Shown here piece by piece: positions 31,158 to 39,520 of a DNA stretch of 42,740 bases. Source of the stretch: CAZNLL01 sp964573885. GTDB taxonomy: Bacteria > Desulfobacterota > DSM-4660 > Desulfatiglandales > Desulfatiglandaceae. The notes below the pieces were generated by a model. It worked only from the letters and a program-made list of their open reading frames with translations, ran no database searches and was not told the DNA's origin. The number at the start of each line of letters is the position of its first letter. The first letter of the stretch is position 1. The translations under genes and the position numbers were made by a program. Location of the stretch: NCBI GenBank assembly GCA_964573885.1, contig CAZNLL010000017.1, positions 1 to 42,740 of the forward strand, in the 5' to 3' direction.

Positions 31158-32831
31158 ATGAAGTGGGTTATTTTTCAGTCCCTCGGCGGTCTGGGCATGT
31201 TCCTCTTTGGCATGAAGATCATGTCAGAGGGCCTCCAGAAAGTGGCGGGGCGGAAAATGCGTCAGATCCTGGGGATGGTCTCCAACAACCGCTTTGTGGG
31301 TTGCGGTGTGGGGGCCCTGGTGACCAGCGTGATCCAGAGCTCCAGTGCCGCCACGGTCATGCTGGTCAGTTTTGTAGACGCCGGGCTCATGACCCTGACC
31401 CAGGCCATAGGGGTGATCCTGGGGGCCAATGTCGGGACCACCGTAACGGCCCAGTTGATCGCCTTCAAGATCCAGGACTACGCCCTCCCGGCCATTGCCG
31501 CCGGGGTGGTCCTCAAGTTCTTCCTGGGCCGCAGAAAATGGGTTTATGTCGGGGATGTGCTGCTGGGCTTCGGCCTGGTCTTCTTTGGCCTGGCCACCAT
31601 GAAGGCCGGCTTTGCCCCGCTAAAACAGGACCCTACCTTTATCTCCTTTTTCACCAAATTCAATGCCGACAGCACGGGGGGCATCCTCCTTTGTGTCATG
31701 GTGGGCACGGCCCTGACCATGCTTCTCCAGAGCTCCAGTGCCACGGTAGGTATCACTATGGCCCTGGCCTGCCAGGGACTCCTAAATTTTGAGGCCAGTG
31801 TGGCCCTTATCCTGGGGGATAATATCGGGACCACCATTACAGCGGAACTGGCCAGTGTGGGGGCCAATATCAACGCCCACCAGACGGCCCGGGCCCACAC
31901 CCTCTTCAACGTGGTCGGCGTCACGAATATCATCATCTTCTTTCCCTTTTTCATCAAGCTCGTCCTGTGGGTGACCTCTTCCCTGCTCAATATCGGCCCT
32001 CCCGACCAGGTGGTGGGCGGGGAGAAGCCGAATATCGCCAGATACATCGCCAATTCCCACACCATGTTCAATGTGGTGAATGCCACCTTTTTTCTGCTCG
32101 TTCTCCCCTATCTGGTGAGGGTGGCCGTGTGGTGTACCCCCCACAAGAAGAAGGAGGAAATGGAGGAACTGCACCACATCAAATACCTGGATCACAAATA
32201 CATTGACACCCCTTCCGTGGCCCTTGGACAGGCCCGGGCGGAGAGTATCCGCATGGGGCGGGCCGTTCAGGTGATGTATGATGATGTGGTTCGCTCCGTC
32301 AAAGAGCGGAAGCTCAAAGAGCTTTCCAAATGGAGAAAAAGGGAAGATGAGCTGGACATCCTTCAAAGGGAGATCACCCAGTACCTGGTCAAGTTGGTGC
32401 AGCGGCCCATCAGTGACGAGGAGTCCAAGGAGGCCAATTCCTTGATGCGCATGGTCAACAACCTGGAGAGAATCGGGGATTCCATAGAAAACATTGCACA
32501 ACTGGGCGAAGAGCTCATTGAACAGGACGTTTTCCTCTCCGAGGGCGGCATGCACGACTACGAGGTCATAAGCCAGGAGGTGCTCAAGTTTTTGAACCTT
32601 GTGGTGGAGGCCATGCAAACAGAGGATGCGGAGATCATGGAAGACGCCCAGGCCCTGGAGGACCACATCAATCAGATGCGGGAGGACATGAGGGGGAATT
32701 ATCTCATGCGTCTCCAGAGCGGCATGTGCACCGTGGACCCGGGTCTCATTCTGGTGGATATGCTTACCGCCTTTGAAAAAATAGGTGACTTTTGCTACAA
32801 CATCGCCCAGGCCGTGGCCGGGGTGAAGTAG
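31158..32831 (+). CDS. Na+/phosphate cotransporter family protein with PhoU-like C-terminal domain
   Basis: A 557-residue membrane protein of the NptA/YjbB (PF02690-type) family, expected to couple phosphate movement to sodium. Two inverted repeats each carry the QSSS signature: VIQSSSAATVMLVSF (residues 55-70) and LLQSSSATVGITMAL (about 190-205), each followed by a GANVGTT or GDNIGTT motif. About eight hydrophobic segments occupy residues 1-330. Residues 350-557 are soluble, helical and PhoU-like (RMGRAVQVMYDDVVRSV, MVNNLERIGDSIENIAQL, EKIGDFCYNIAQAV). The start is ATG 31158, without a strong ribosome binding site. It is monocistronic, between the thiolase terminator and a repeat-filled spacer. 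Confidence 0.9.
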   Translation: MKWVIFQSLGGLGMFLFGMKIMSEGLQKVAGRKMRQILGMVSNNRFVGCGVGALVTSVIQSSSAATVMLVSFVDAGLMTLTQAIGVILGANVGTTVTAQLIAFKIQDYALPAIAAGVVLKFFLGRRKWVYVGDVLLGFGLVFFGLATMKAGFAPLKQDPTFISFFTKFNADSTGGILLCVMVGTALTMLLQSSSATVGITMALACQGLLNFEASVALILGDNIGTTITAELASVGANINAHQTARAHTLFNVVGVTNIIIFFPFFIKLVLWVTSSLLNIGPPDQVVGGEKPNIARYIANSHTMFNVVNATFFLLVLPYLVRVAVWCTPHKKKEEMEELHHIKYLDHKYIDTPSVALGQARAESIRMGRAVQVMYDDVVRSVKERKLKELSKWRKREDELDILQREITQYLVKLVQRPISDEESKEANSLMRMVNNLERIGDSIENIAQLGEELIEQDVFLSEGGMHDYEVISQEVLKFLNLVVEAMQTEDAEIMEDAQALEDHINQMREDMRGNYLMRLQSGMCTVDPGLILVDMLTAFEKIGDFCYNIAQAVAGVK

Positions 32832-33231
32832 GAGCGTTAGGAACGCTAGGATCGTTATTTTCGTTTGTCTGGTTGGATTTTGAACCGCCCGTTCGCGGTG
32901 CTCACTTGAAGAACAGGACAAGAACTTTTCCGCCGGGCGACCCTCCCCGGCGGAAATAGGTCCATTGGGGGGTAGGGTTTTTGTAAGTAGGTAGTGCAAT
33001 TAAGAGCCATAAGGTTTTTTCATTGGACAGACTGTAACTCCGGTGAAACCGGAAGCGAGGATGCCCCCTGGGAGTATCACCAGGGGGTATGGTCTTGTGC
33101 TTCCCCGTAATCCAGCGCATCCGCAGGATGAGCGGGTGGTTTAAGAAGCGGCGCTCGCGCCGCCACGTAGGGCGGGTCACCATACACGCCCAATCACTGG
33201 AACCCTTGACCCCTTGAACCCTTGAATCCTA
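32832..33231. repeat. Intergenic mosaic repeat, copy 4, with long inverted-repeat core 32883-33141
   Basis: A 400-bp spacer filled with repeat modules. A cgttagga tract (32833-32862) grades into 'ttttcgtttgtctggttgg'. The core is bounded by AACCGCCCG (32883-32891) and CGGGTGGTT (33133-33141, one G-T mismatch). It holds nested hairpins TTCCGCCGGG/CCCGGCGGAA (32928-32955) and CCCCCTGG/CCAGGGGG (33064-33087). Then come a GCGGCGC-TC-GCGCCGC palindrome (33148-33163) and a tandem 'cccttgaa' tract (33201-33229). The core is about 135 bp longer than copies 3 and 5. No gene is convincing inside it. Confidence 0.85.
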
Positions 33232-33236
33232 ATCTT

Positions 33237-33935
33237 ATGACCGAGGAGGACGTGACAACACCAAGAACCCATTGTATCCGTTGCGGGGAGTGCTGCCTGC
33301 GGTCCAGCCCGAGCATCCAGACCGCGGATCTCTCCCTTGTCTATGAAGGACCCATCGAGCGGTCCAAGCTCTATACCCTTCGTGTGGGCGAGCTTGTGCG
33401 GGATAACCTGCGGGGGGAATTGACGGTCAGCAACCAGGAATTGATCAAGATCCGGGAGCGGGAAGAGGGCGGGGGCTGTATCTTTTATGACGATGAGCAA
33501 AAGGCCTGCACCATCTACGAGAACAGGCCCATTCAGTGCCGGGCCCTGGCCTGCTGGGACGAGAGGGAGTTCATGCGGGTCTATGCCCGGCCCAAGGCGG
33601 ACCGAAGGGACCTTTACCGCGACAGGGTCCTGCTGGAGATCATGGCGGAGCACGAGAAGCGGTGCAACTACCGTGAACTGGAACAGAAGGTGAGAAGGAT
33701 CCCGGCGGAGGGAGAGCCCGCGGTGGAGGAGGTGATCGAGCTCCTGAGGTTTGATCATAACCTGCGGTTGTTGATTCCTCGAAAGGTCAACATGGATCCG
33801 GCCGAGATGGACCTGCTCCTGGGCCGGCCCTTGACCGAGACCATCACCATGTTCGGGCTCCAGGTCATCCCTCAGCCCGAGGGCGGGTTTTTCCTGACCA
33901 CCCTGGAAGCCCCCGAACCAAAAAAAGAGACCTGA
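33237..33935 (+). CDS. YkgJ-family Cys-cluster (Zn/Fe-binding) protein
   Basis: A 232-residue soluble protein of the CxxCxxCC (YkgJ, zinc/iron-chelating) family. The cluster is CIRCGECC at residues 13-20, followed by GGGCIFYDDEQKACTIYENRPIQCRALACW, the usual second half in which C...C-x-I-Y-x-x-R-P-x-x-C supplies further ligands. The C-terminal 100 residues are charged and have no motif I recognise. ATG 33237 directly follows a repeat tract and has no ribosome binding site upstream. GTG 33252 has GAGGAGG only 2 nt before it, so the start is uncertain. The metal and role of this family are not well established. The gene stands alone between two copies of the mosaic repeat. Confidence 0.82.
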   Translation: MTEEDVTTPRTHCIRCGECCLRSSPSIQTADLSLVYEGPIERSKLYTLRVGELVRDNLRGELTVSNQELIKIREREEGGGCIFYDDEQKACTIYENRPIQCRALACWDEREFMRVYARPKADRRDLYRDRVLLEIMAEHEKRCNYRELEQKVRRIPAEGEPAVEEVIELLRFDHNLRLLIPRKVNMDPAEMDLLLGRPLTETITMFGLQVIPQPEGGFFLTTLEAPEPKKET

Positions 33936-33949
33936 CCGGTGCCCGCCAT

Positions 33950-34222
33950 TGGTTGGGTCGTTGGGAGCGTTTATCTTGTTTATTTCGTTTGTCTGGTTGG
34001 ATTTTGAAACCGCCCGTTCGCGGTGCTCACTTGACGAACAGGACAGGAACTTTTCCGCCGGGGTCGCCAGGGGGCATGGTCTTGTGCTTCCCGGTAATCT
34101 AGCGAATCTGCAGGATGAGCGGGCGGTTTCAAATAGCCGATACCGGCGGCTACGCCACGTAGGACGGGGCACCGTACCCGCCGAATCACTGGAACCCTCG
34201 ACCCCTAGACCCCTCGAATCCT
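33950..34222. repeat. Intergenic mosaic repeat, copy 5, with inverted-repeat core 34006-34130
   Basis: Same modular order as copies 3 and 4: a degraded cgtt tract (33957-33995), then a core with perfect 11-bp inverted ends GAAACCGCCCG (34006-34016) and CGGGCGGTTTC (34120-34130). This is followed by 'ataccggcggctacgcc' (34140-34156, shared with copies 1 and 2) and a tandem 'aaccctcgacccctaga' tract (34193-34221). It ends at the fhs terminator. Internal sequence 'ttgacgaacaggacaggaacttttccgccg' is nearly identical to copy 4. Confidence 0.87.
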
Positions 34223-34225
34223 CAC

Positions 34226-34259
34226 AAAAAAAGAGGGCTCTTTTGAGCCCTCTTTTTTT
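34226..34259. terminator. Bidirectional intrinsic terminator after fhs
   Basis: A perfect 15-bp stem (AAAAAAAGAGGGCTC / GAGCCCTCTTTTTTT) with a TTTT loop. It lies 16 bp beyond the minus-strand fhs stop and can also end transcription coming from the left. Confidence 0.93.
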
Positions 34260-34275
34260 GTTTATTCCTTTCAGC

Positions 34276-36039
34276 TTAGAACAGCCCGGTCACCTTGCCC
34301 GTGCTGGTGTCCACATCCACACGGCGGAAGGCCGGGTCTGAGCTCGTACCAGGCATGAGGCTGATGGTCCCGGCACAGGGGCAGAGGAACTTGGCCCCGG
34401 AATAGATCAACACGTCCCGGATGGGCAGGACCCAGTCCTTGGGCACGCCCTTGAGTCCCACATCGTGGGACAGGCTCAAGTGGGTCTTGACCATCATGGT
34501 GGAGAAGTCATCATACTTGCTGTCCCCTTCCAGCATCTTGGCCTTGGCCTCTGCGTCAGGGGTCCAGGACACGCCGTCAGCCCCGTAGACCTCTTTGGCG
34601 ATCTTTTCCACCCGGTCGCGGAGTTTCATTTCAAGAGGATAGAGGAAATCGAAATTGACTTCGTCCTCGCAAGCCTCTTTCACGGCCTCGGCAAACTCGA
34701 CGGCCCCGTCACCGCCGTCGGCCCAGTGGGTCGAGACCGCGCAGCGGGCCCCGGCCTCCTCGGCATACTTGCGCACGATGGCGATTTCGTCTTTGGTGTC
34801 CGTATGGAAGCAGTTGACGCAAACCACCGGGTTGATCCCGGATTTGCGGATGGTGTTGATGTGATGGACCATATTGGCGCATCCTTTTTCCACCAGTTCC
34901 AGGTTTTCCTTGGTATAGGCCTCATCCAGGGGGATACCTGCCACCACCTTGGGGCCGCCGCCGTGCATCTTGAGGGCCCGGATGGTGCTGGTGAGGACCG
35001 ACACATGGGGTTTCAGCAGGCTGTTGCGGCATTTCACGTTCCAGAATTTCTCAAAGCCGATGTCCGCGCCGAACCCGCTCTCTGTGATGTGATAGTCGAA
35101 GAGCTTCAGGCCCACCCGGTCGGCGATGATGGAGGACTGGCCCACGGCGATATTGGCAAAAGGCCCGGCATGGACCATGCAGGGCTGGTACTCGGCCGTG
35201 CACATGAGGGTGGGGTTGATGGTGTTGCGCATCCATGCGGTCATGGCCCCGCCGCACTCCAGGTCGCCGGTGGTCACGGGCTTTCCCGCCTTATCAAAGG
35301 CCAGGGTGATGTTGTCCAGGCGCTCCCTCAGGTCCGCCAGGTCCCTGACAATGGAGAGGATGGCCATACACTCGGAACCGACCGCAATGCCGAACCTGGA
35401 CTGCATGGTGAAGCCGTCCATCCGGCCGCCGAGGCCGATCACGATGTTCCGCAGGGCCTGGGCGCAGAAGTCAATGATCCAGCCCAATTCCACCCGGGTG
35501 GGGTCGATGTTGAGCCGGGGCATCCTGGTCAGCCTCTGCAGCTGCTCGTCATTGTAATTGCGCTCGTGCTGCATACGGGCCGTGAGAGCCACCATGGCCA
35601 AGTTGTGGGCGTTCATGATGTCGTTGATATCGCCGGTGAGGCCCAGTGAGAACTCGGTCATTGGGATGAGAAGGGAGTTGCCCCCGCCGGCTGCGGTGCC
35701 TTTGATGTTCATGGTGGGTCCGCCCGAGGGCTGTCTGAGGGCGCCGCCCACGTTCAGGCCCAGCTTGCCCATACCTTCCATGAGACCGCACGAGGTGGTG
35801 CTTTTGCCCTCGCCTAAGGGGGTGGGGGTAATGGCTGTCACCTCGATGTATTTGCCGTCCGGTCTGTCCTTGAGGCGATCCATGATCTTTAAGAAATCGA
35901 GTTTTGCCAGTCTTCCCATGGCAAGGACTTCTTCCTTTTGAAGCCCCAGCTTCTCCTGCCACTCTTCGGGCGTCGGCATGTTCGCTTCGGCAGCCTCTGA
36001 GATCTGCCAGTCCTTCATTTCAACTGCATTGTAGGCCAT
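34276..36039 (-). CDS. fhs: Formate-tetrahydrofolate ligase
   Basis: ATP-dependent formation of 10-formyl-tetrahydrofolate from formate, the entry to the methyl branch of the Wood-Ljungdahl pathway and a source of C1 units. The 587-residue protein has the P-loop TPTPLGEGKSTTSCGL (about residues 71-86), ALRQPSGGPTMNIKGTAAGGG, FSLGLTGDINDIMNAHNL, NLDPTR-like NIDPTRVELG, the folate-binding region and C-terminal PGTSSDPAFRRVDVD. The length is slightly above the common 555-560, with an N-terminal extension (VEMKDWQISEAAEANMPTPEEW). AAAAGGAGG is 7-15 nt upstream of the ATG (minus strand). It is monocistronic with a strong terminator. Its presence fits an acetyl-CoA-pathway anaerobe, although heterotrophs also use it for C1 supply. 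Confidence 0.97.
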   Translation of the reverse strand: MAYNAVEMKDWQISEAAEANMPTPEEWQEKLGLQKEEVLAMGRLAKLDFLKIMDRLKDRPDGKYIEVTAITPTPLGEGKSTTSCGLMEGMGKLGLNVGGALRQPSGGPTMNIKGTAAGGGNSLLIPMTEFSLGLTGDINDIMNAHNLAMVALTARMQHERNYNDEQLQRLTRMPRLNIDPTRVELGWIIDFCAQALRNIVIGLGGRMDGFTMQSRFGIAVGSECMAILSIVRDLADLRERLDNITLAFDKAGKPVTTGDLECGGAMTAWMRNTINPTLMCTAEYQPCMVHAGPFANIAVGQSSIIADRVGLKLFDYHITESGFGADIGFEKFWNVKCRNSLLKPHVSVLTSTIRALKMHGGGPKVVAGIPLDEAYTKENLELVEKGCANMVHHINTIRKSGINPVVCVNCFHTDTKDEIAIVRKYAEEAGARCAVSTHWADGGDGAVEFAEAVKEACEDEVNFDFLYPLEMKLRDRVEKIAKEVYGADGVSWTPDAEAKAKMLEGDSKYDDFSTMMVKTHLSLSHDVGLKGVPKDWVLPIRDVLIYSGAKFLCPCAGTISLMPGTSSDPAFRRVDVDTSTGKVTGLF

Positions 36040-36362
36040 CCTTTCAACCTCCTTTTAAATAAATTAACGACAAATAGTGCGGCTTCAGAAACAGGAACAT
36101 CGCCGCGTCCATATACAAATGCCAAGGCCAGGGCCTTCTACGATGAATTGTTCTCCCTACCACAAAAAAATGGAGGCGTCAAGGGCAATCATAATAAATA
36201 TTTTGCATGGATTTCAAAAGGTTAATGACTTTTTTATTTGATCCCTCCCGGCAGGGTGATATGGTAGGGACCGCGTGGGGGAAGGTTGGTCCACCGCCCG
36301 ATTTAAGCCGTATAAAAAGGTCCGGGGCCGGGACGGCCTGCGGTCTGAAGGAGCGTGAATCT
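36040..36362. other. Divergent intergenic region fhs / proC
   Basis: About 320 bp separate the divergent starts. It contains AT-rich stretches near 36055-36070 and 36185-36240 (aataataaatattttg) suitable for promoters, and the proC ribosome binding site AAGGAG (36348-36353). I see no conserved riboswitch-like fold, repeat module or gene. Confidence 0.3.
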
Positions 36363-37181
36363 ATGAAGGGGAAAAAGGAAAAGTTGGGTTTTCTGGGGGC
36401 CGGCAACATGGCCACGGCCCTCATCAAGGGACTCATCCAGAGCGGTCTCCATGGGCCGGAGCAATTGCTGGCTTCAGACAAGGATCCGGGGGCCCTGGAA
36501 AAGGTCTCCAGGGACTTCGGGGTGGGAGTGCGTCCCTCCAATGAGGCCGTGGTACAGGAAAGCGGGGTGGTGGTCCTCTGTGTGAAACCCCAGATCATCA
36601 AGGATGTTCTCGAGGAGATCAAAGGGGTACTTACCGACGACCACCTCTTGATCTCCATCGCCGCGGGGATTCCCCGGGCCGTGATCCTTGAAGCCCTTGA
36701 CCGGCCCCTTCCCCTCATCCGGGTCATGCCCAACACGCCCGCCCTGGTGCAGAAGGGGGTGAGCGCCCTGGCCGGGGGCCGGGGGGTGACCCGGGAGCAC
36801 ATGGCTACGGCAATGGGCATGTTCCAGGCCGTGGGGGAGGCCGTGGAGGTGGAAGAGGCAATGATGGATGCGGTCACGGCCCTCTCCGGGAGTGGGCCCG
36901 GGTATGTGTTCCGCATCATGGAATGCCTGGTGGAGGCGGGTGTGGCCGTGGGCCTTCAAAGGGATATTTCTGAAAGCCTGGTGCTCCAGACCTTTGTGGG
37001 GGCCGCTTCCCTGGCCAAGGAATCCGGCGAGCCCCTTTCCCGTCTCCGGGAAAAGGTGACCTCCCCTGGCGGGACCACGGCCGCGGGCCTGGACGCCCTG
37101 GATAAAGGCGACCTGGAGGCCCTGGTCATCAAGGCCGTTAAGGCGGCCTGGCAGCGGTCCATAGAGCTGGGCAAGGGGTAA
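36363..37181 (+). CDS. proC: Pyrroline-5-carboxylate reductase
   Basis: The last step of proline synthesis: NAD(P)H reduction of 1-pyrroline-5-carboxylate. The 272 residues match the family. Visible features are the Rossmann loop FLGAGNMATALIKGL (residues 9-23), VVLCVKPQIIKDVLEEI, LISIAAGIPRAVI, IRVMPNTPALVQKGVSAL, and the signature region VTALSGSGPGYVFRIMECLVEAGVAVGL and REKVTSPGGTTAAGLDAL. I chose ATG 36363 because AAGGAG lies 9 nt upstream; the open frame extends 52 codons further but that part is intergenic in character. The lipoprotein gene starts 5 bp after the stop, so the two are co-transcribed. Confidence 0.96.
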   Translation: MKGKKEKLGFLGAGNMATALIKGLIQSGLHGPEQLLASDKDPGALEKVSRDFGVGVRPSNEAVVQESGVVVLCVKPQIIKDVLEEIKGVLTDDHLLISIAAGIPRAVILEALDRPLPLIRVMPNTPALVQKGVSALAGGRGVTREHMATAMGMFQAVGEAVEVEEAMMDAVTALSGSGPGYVFRIMECLVEAGVAVGLQRDISESLVLQTFVGAASLAKESGEPLSRLREKVTSPGGTTAAGLDALDKGDLEALVIKAVKAAWQRSIELGKG

Positions 37182-37186
37182 GGGGT

Positions 37187-38566
37187 TTGAAGCAGTCCGG
37201 TCCCTTAAGACCCCTTTGGCTGGGAGCGCTCTTGGGTGCCCTCCTGTGCCTCGGGACCGGGTGCAGCCCCGGAGAATGGGGATACTTGGCCGCACCGTGG
37301 CCCCTCCCCGGGGTGGAACGTGCCATGCAGACCCCCGGGTTCTGGATCGACCGCCACCCCTGTCCGGACCGGGTGGCCCTCACCAGGGAGGCAATCGACC
37401 TCCTGAATGCCTATATTAGAGACGACCTTGAACTCACAAGGGATATCACCTTGGTGCCTTCTTGCCCTGGTGAGGCGGTGATCCAGGCCCTCACAGAAGA
37501 ACAGGACCGGTTGGAGGAGAAGGACCTCTATTTGGGAGACGGGACCCGGGCGGACCCCGCCTTTTATAAAAAGATGAATAAGAAAATGGCCCTGGACCAG
37601 GTGCCCGAAAAGGTTATCCCCCGCTACGGGTTTGTGGTCCATTACGCGAACCAGAGGCTCCTTCCCACCGGGGGGGGCCTTTTTTCCGGGCCCGAGGCCG
37701 GTCCCTTTGACCGGCTCCAGAACAGCGGCCTGGACCTGGGCACCCCCCTGGCCGTCCTGCACCAGAGCCGGGATAAAAACTGGCTTTACGGCCACGGCCC
37801 TTCCAGCTCGGGCTGGGTCAGGGCCGGCAAGGTGGCCCTGTGCAGCAAGAAGGCCTTGGAAGACGCCCTCCATTGCCCCTCCTTTGTGGTGGTCACCGCC
37901 GCAAAGGCCGACATCTACCTGGACCCGGACCTGACCCAACACTATGACCATGCCAGGATGGGCGTGCGCCTGCCCTTAAAAGGGGAAGGGGCCCGGGCCT
38001 TTGAGGTCATGGTTCCCCTTCGTGGCCGGGACGGCTCCCTGGTCCAGGGCAGGGGCTATATCAAAAGGACGGGCGCCCGTAAGGGATATCTCCCCTTTAC
38101 GGCCCGCCACATCCTGGAGCAGGCCTTTGCCGGGCTCCATGAGCCTTACGGGTGGGGGGGCAGGACCGGGGAGCAGGATTGCTCCCGCTTTATGAAGGAG
38201 GTCTTTGCCACGGTGGGGCTCTGCCTCCCCAGGAACTCGGCGGACCAGGGCAGGATCGGGGGCCTGATCATGGAGGTCCCCGAGGGGGCGAGTGCGGAGG
38301 AAAAGCTTCATATCCTTTCCCGCAAGGCCCTGGGGGGCCTGACCCTCCTCTACCTCAAGGGCCATATCATGCTCTTTACCGGCATGAAGGAGGGCCGGCC
38401 CTACGCCATCCACGCCACCTGGGGCTATCCGGAGCGGTTCTGGTTCGGGGATCAAACCCGGGTCATCAACCGGGTGGAGGTGACGGATCTCTTCCTGGGG
38501 CAGGGATCGGGCCGGGGCTCCCTCCTTGAAAGGGTGATCTCGGCCAGGTCATTCGGGGCCCTGTGA
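37187..38566 (+). CDS. NlpC/P60 lipoprotein with SH3-like domain (cell-wall peptidase)
   Basis: A 459-residue secreted lipoprotein, probably an outer-membrane or periplasmic D,L-endopeptidase cutting peptidoglycan stem peptides. Residues 1-26 form a signal peptide ending in LCLGTGC with acylated Cys26. An N-terminal helical domain follows (residues 45-150, with RHPCPDRVALTREAIDLLN, the NLPC_P60-stabilising type), then SH3-like segments (RYGFVVHYANQRLLP, TPLAVLHQSRDKNWLYGHGPSSSGWVRAGKVAL). The catalytic NlpC/P60 domain is C-terminal, with Cys in EQDCSRFMKEVF and His in YLKGHIMLFTGM. The start codon is TTG 37187 behind AAGGGG. It is tightly coupled to proC, with no functional link known. The 3' end overlaps the convergent hydrolase gene by 18 bp. 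Confidence 0.85.
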   Translation: MKQSGPLRPLWLGALLGALLCLGTGCSPGEWGYLAAPWPLPGVERAMQTPGFWIDRHPCPDRVALTREAIDLLNAYIRDDLELTRDITLVPSCPGEAVIQALTEEQDRLEEKDLYLGDGTRADPAFYKKMNKKMALDQVPEKVIPRYGFVVHYANQRLLPTGGGLFSGPEAGPFDRLQNSGLDLGTPLAVLHQSRDKNWLYGHGPSSSGWVRAGKVALCSKKALEDALHCPSFVVVTAAKADIYLDPDLTQHYDHARMGVRLPLKGEGARAFEVMVPLRGRDGSLVQGRGYIKRTGARKGYLPFTARHILEQAFAGLHEPYGWGGRTGEQDCSRFMKEVFATVGLCLPRNSADQGRIGGLIMEVPEGASAEEKLHILSRKALGGLTLLYLKGHIMLFTGMKEGRPYAIHATWGYPERFWFGDQTRVINRVEVTDLFLGQGSGRGSLLERVISARSFGAL

Positions 38567-39445
38567 CACGGTTCCCGGCCCGGAAAACTTTTCGGGCTGT
38601 TGGATAAAAGAGGACAGGGTCTCCAGGTAGGTCTTGCCCCCGAGCAGGTAGGTGTCATTGTGGCCGGCCCGCTCCACGGCCAAAAAGGCCTTGGGGGGCT
38701 TGGCCTTTTCATACAGGGCCCGGCCCATCCAGAAGGGCACGATCGCGTCTTCCTTTCCGTGGATCAAGAGCTTGGGGGCGGGGATGCGCGTGATTTTTTC
38801 CAGGTTGTTGTAGTGGAGGGGCACGGCAAAGGCAAAGACCTGGAAAAAGAAGAGGGTCTTGGCCATGTCCTTGGTGGAGGTAAAGGCCCCTTCCAGGATC
38901 ACGGCCCGCACCTTTCTATTCACGGCGATCTCCACGGCCACGGCCGCGCCCAGGGACCGGCCGAAGAGGACGATCCTCTCCGGGGGAAAGCCCTTGTCTT
39001 TTGTGAGGAAGTCATAGGCGGCCAGGCCGTCTTCATAGAGGCGGCCTTCGGAAGGGCTTCCCTGGCTTTTTCCGTATCCTTGGTAGTCAAAGATAAAGAC
39101 CTGGAACCCCTGTTCCACCAGGAGCCTGATGTTCTCCAGGCGGTGGCTGATATTGCCCGCGTTTCCGTGACAGAAGAGGATGACCGGGGCCTGGGCCGGG
39201 GCCGGGAAAAACCACCCGTGGAGTTTCTTCCCACCTCCGGTGGGAAAGACGATATCCTCATAGTCGAGGCCCCAGGCGGAAGGCGCGGCCTCAAGTTCTG
39301 CTTCCGGATAAAAGATGAAGAAGTTTTCTATCCTGGGGTAAAAGCAATAGGAGAGGGCCAGGACCAGGAAGAGGAGTAACACCAGGTTTAGCCCGCTGAT
39401 GGGCATGGAAAGCACCCGCCGGATCTTTTTGACCGCCTTGTTCAA
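38549..39445 (-). CDS. Membrane-anchored alpha/beta hydrolase (BEM46/ABHD13-like)
   Basis: A 298-residue serine hydrolase with an N-terminal signal anchor (positively charged KKIRR then hydrophobic LNLVLLLFLVLALSYCF), so the catalytic domain likely faces the periplasm. Visible features are the oxyanion motif FCHGNAGNISHR, FDYQGYGKSQGSPSE, the nucleophile in LFGRSLGAAVAVE, the acid in LLIHGKEDAIVP, and the catalytic His in ERAGHNDTYL. These follow the BEM46/ABHD13 subfamily, whose substrates are largely unknown. The longest frame starts with TTG at 39445, inside an 18-bp palindrome; ATG 39406 (MPISGLNL) is an alternative that would drop the basic residues. It is the last core-like gene before the AT-rich accessory region. 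Confidence 0.83.
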   Translation of the reverse strand: MNKAVKKIRRVLSMPISGLNLVLLLFLVLALSYCFYPRIENFFIFYPEAELEAAPSAWGLDYEDIVFPTGGGKKLHGWFFPAPAQAPVILFCHGNAGNISHRLENIRLLVEQGFQVFIFDYQGYGKSQGSPSEGRLYEDGLAAYDFLTKDKGFPPERIVLFGRSLGAAVAVEIAVNRKVRAVILEGAFTSTKDMAKTLFFFQVFAFAVPLHYNNLEKITRIPAPKLLIHGKEDAIVPFWMGRALYEKAKPPKAFLAVERAGHNDTYLLGGKTYLETLSSFIQQPEKFSGPGTVSQGPE

Positions 39446-39462
39446 AAGGGGATGTCCCCTTT
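39445..39462. repeat. Perfect 18-bp palindrome at the boundary to the accessory region
   Basis: AAAGGGGA-TG-TCCCCTTT is a perfect inverted repeat with a two-base centre, overlapping the proposed start codon of the minus-strand hydrolase. It could be an operator or a mobile-element/REP-like remnant; nothing in the sequence decides. Confidence 0.6.
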
Positions 39463-39520
39463 CTGTGTCACCTCACGGGGTGGACCCCGCCTTTTAATTA
39501 AATGAATATTCTCTGTAATA

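Noticed and set aside
34465..35649. A 394-codon open frame on the plus strand inside fhs
   Set aside because: Antisense to formate-tetrahydrofolate ligase, with low-complexity composition and no motif.
36040..36362. A riboswitch (for example folate- or glycine-related) upstream of fhs
   Set aside because: No conserved core or paired elements could be traced in the 323-bp spacer.
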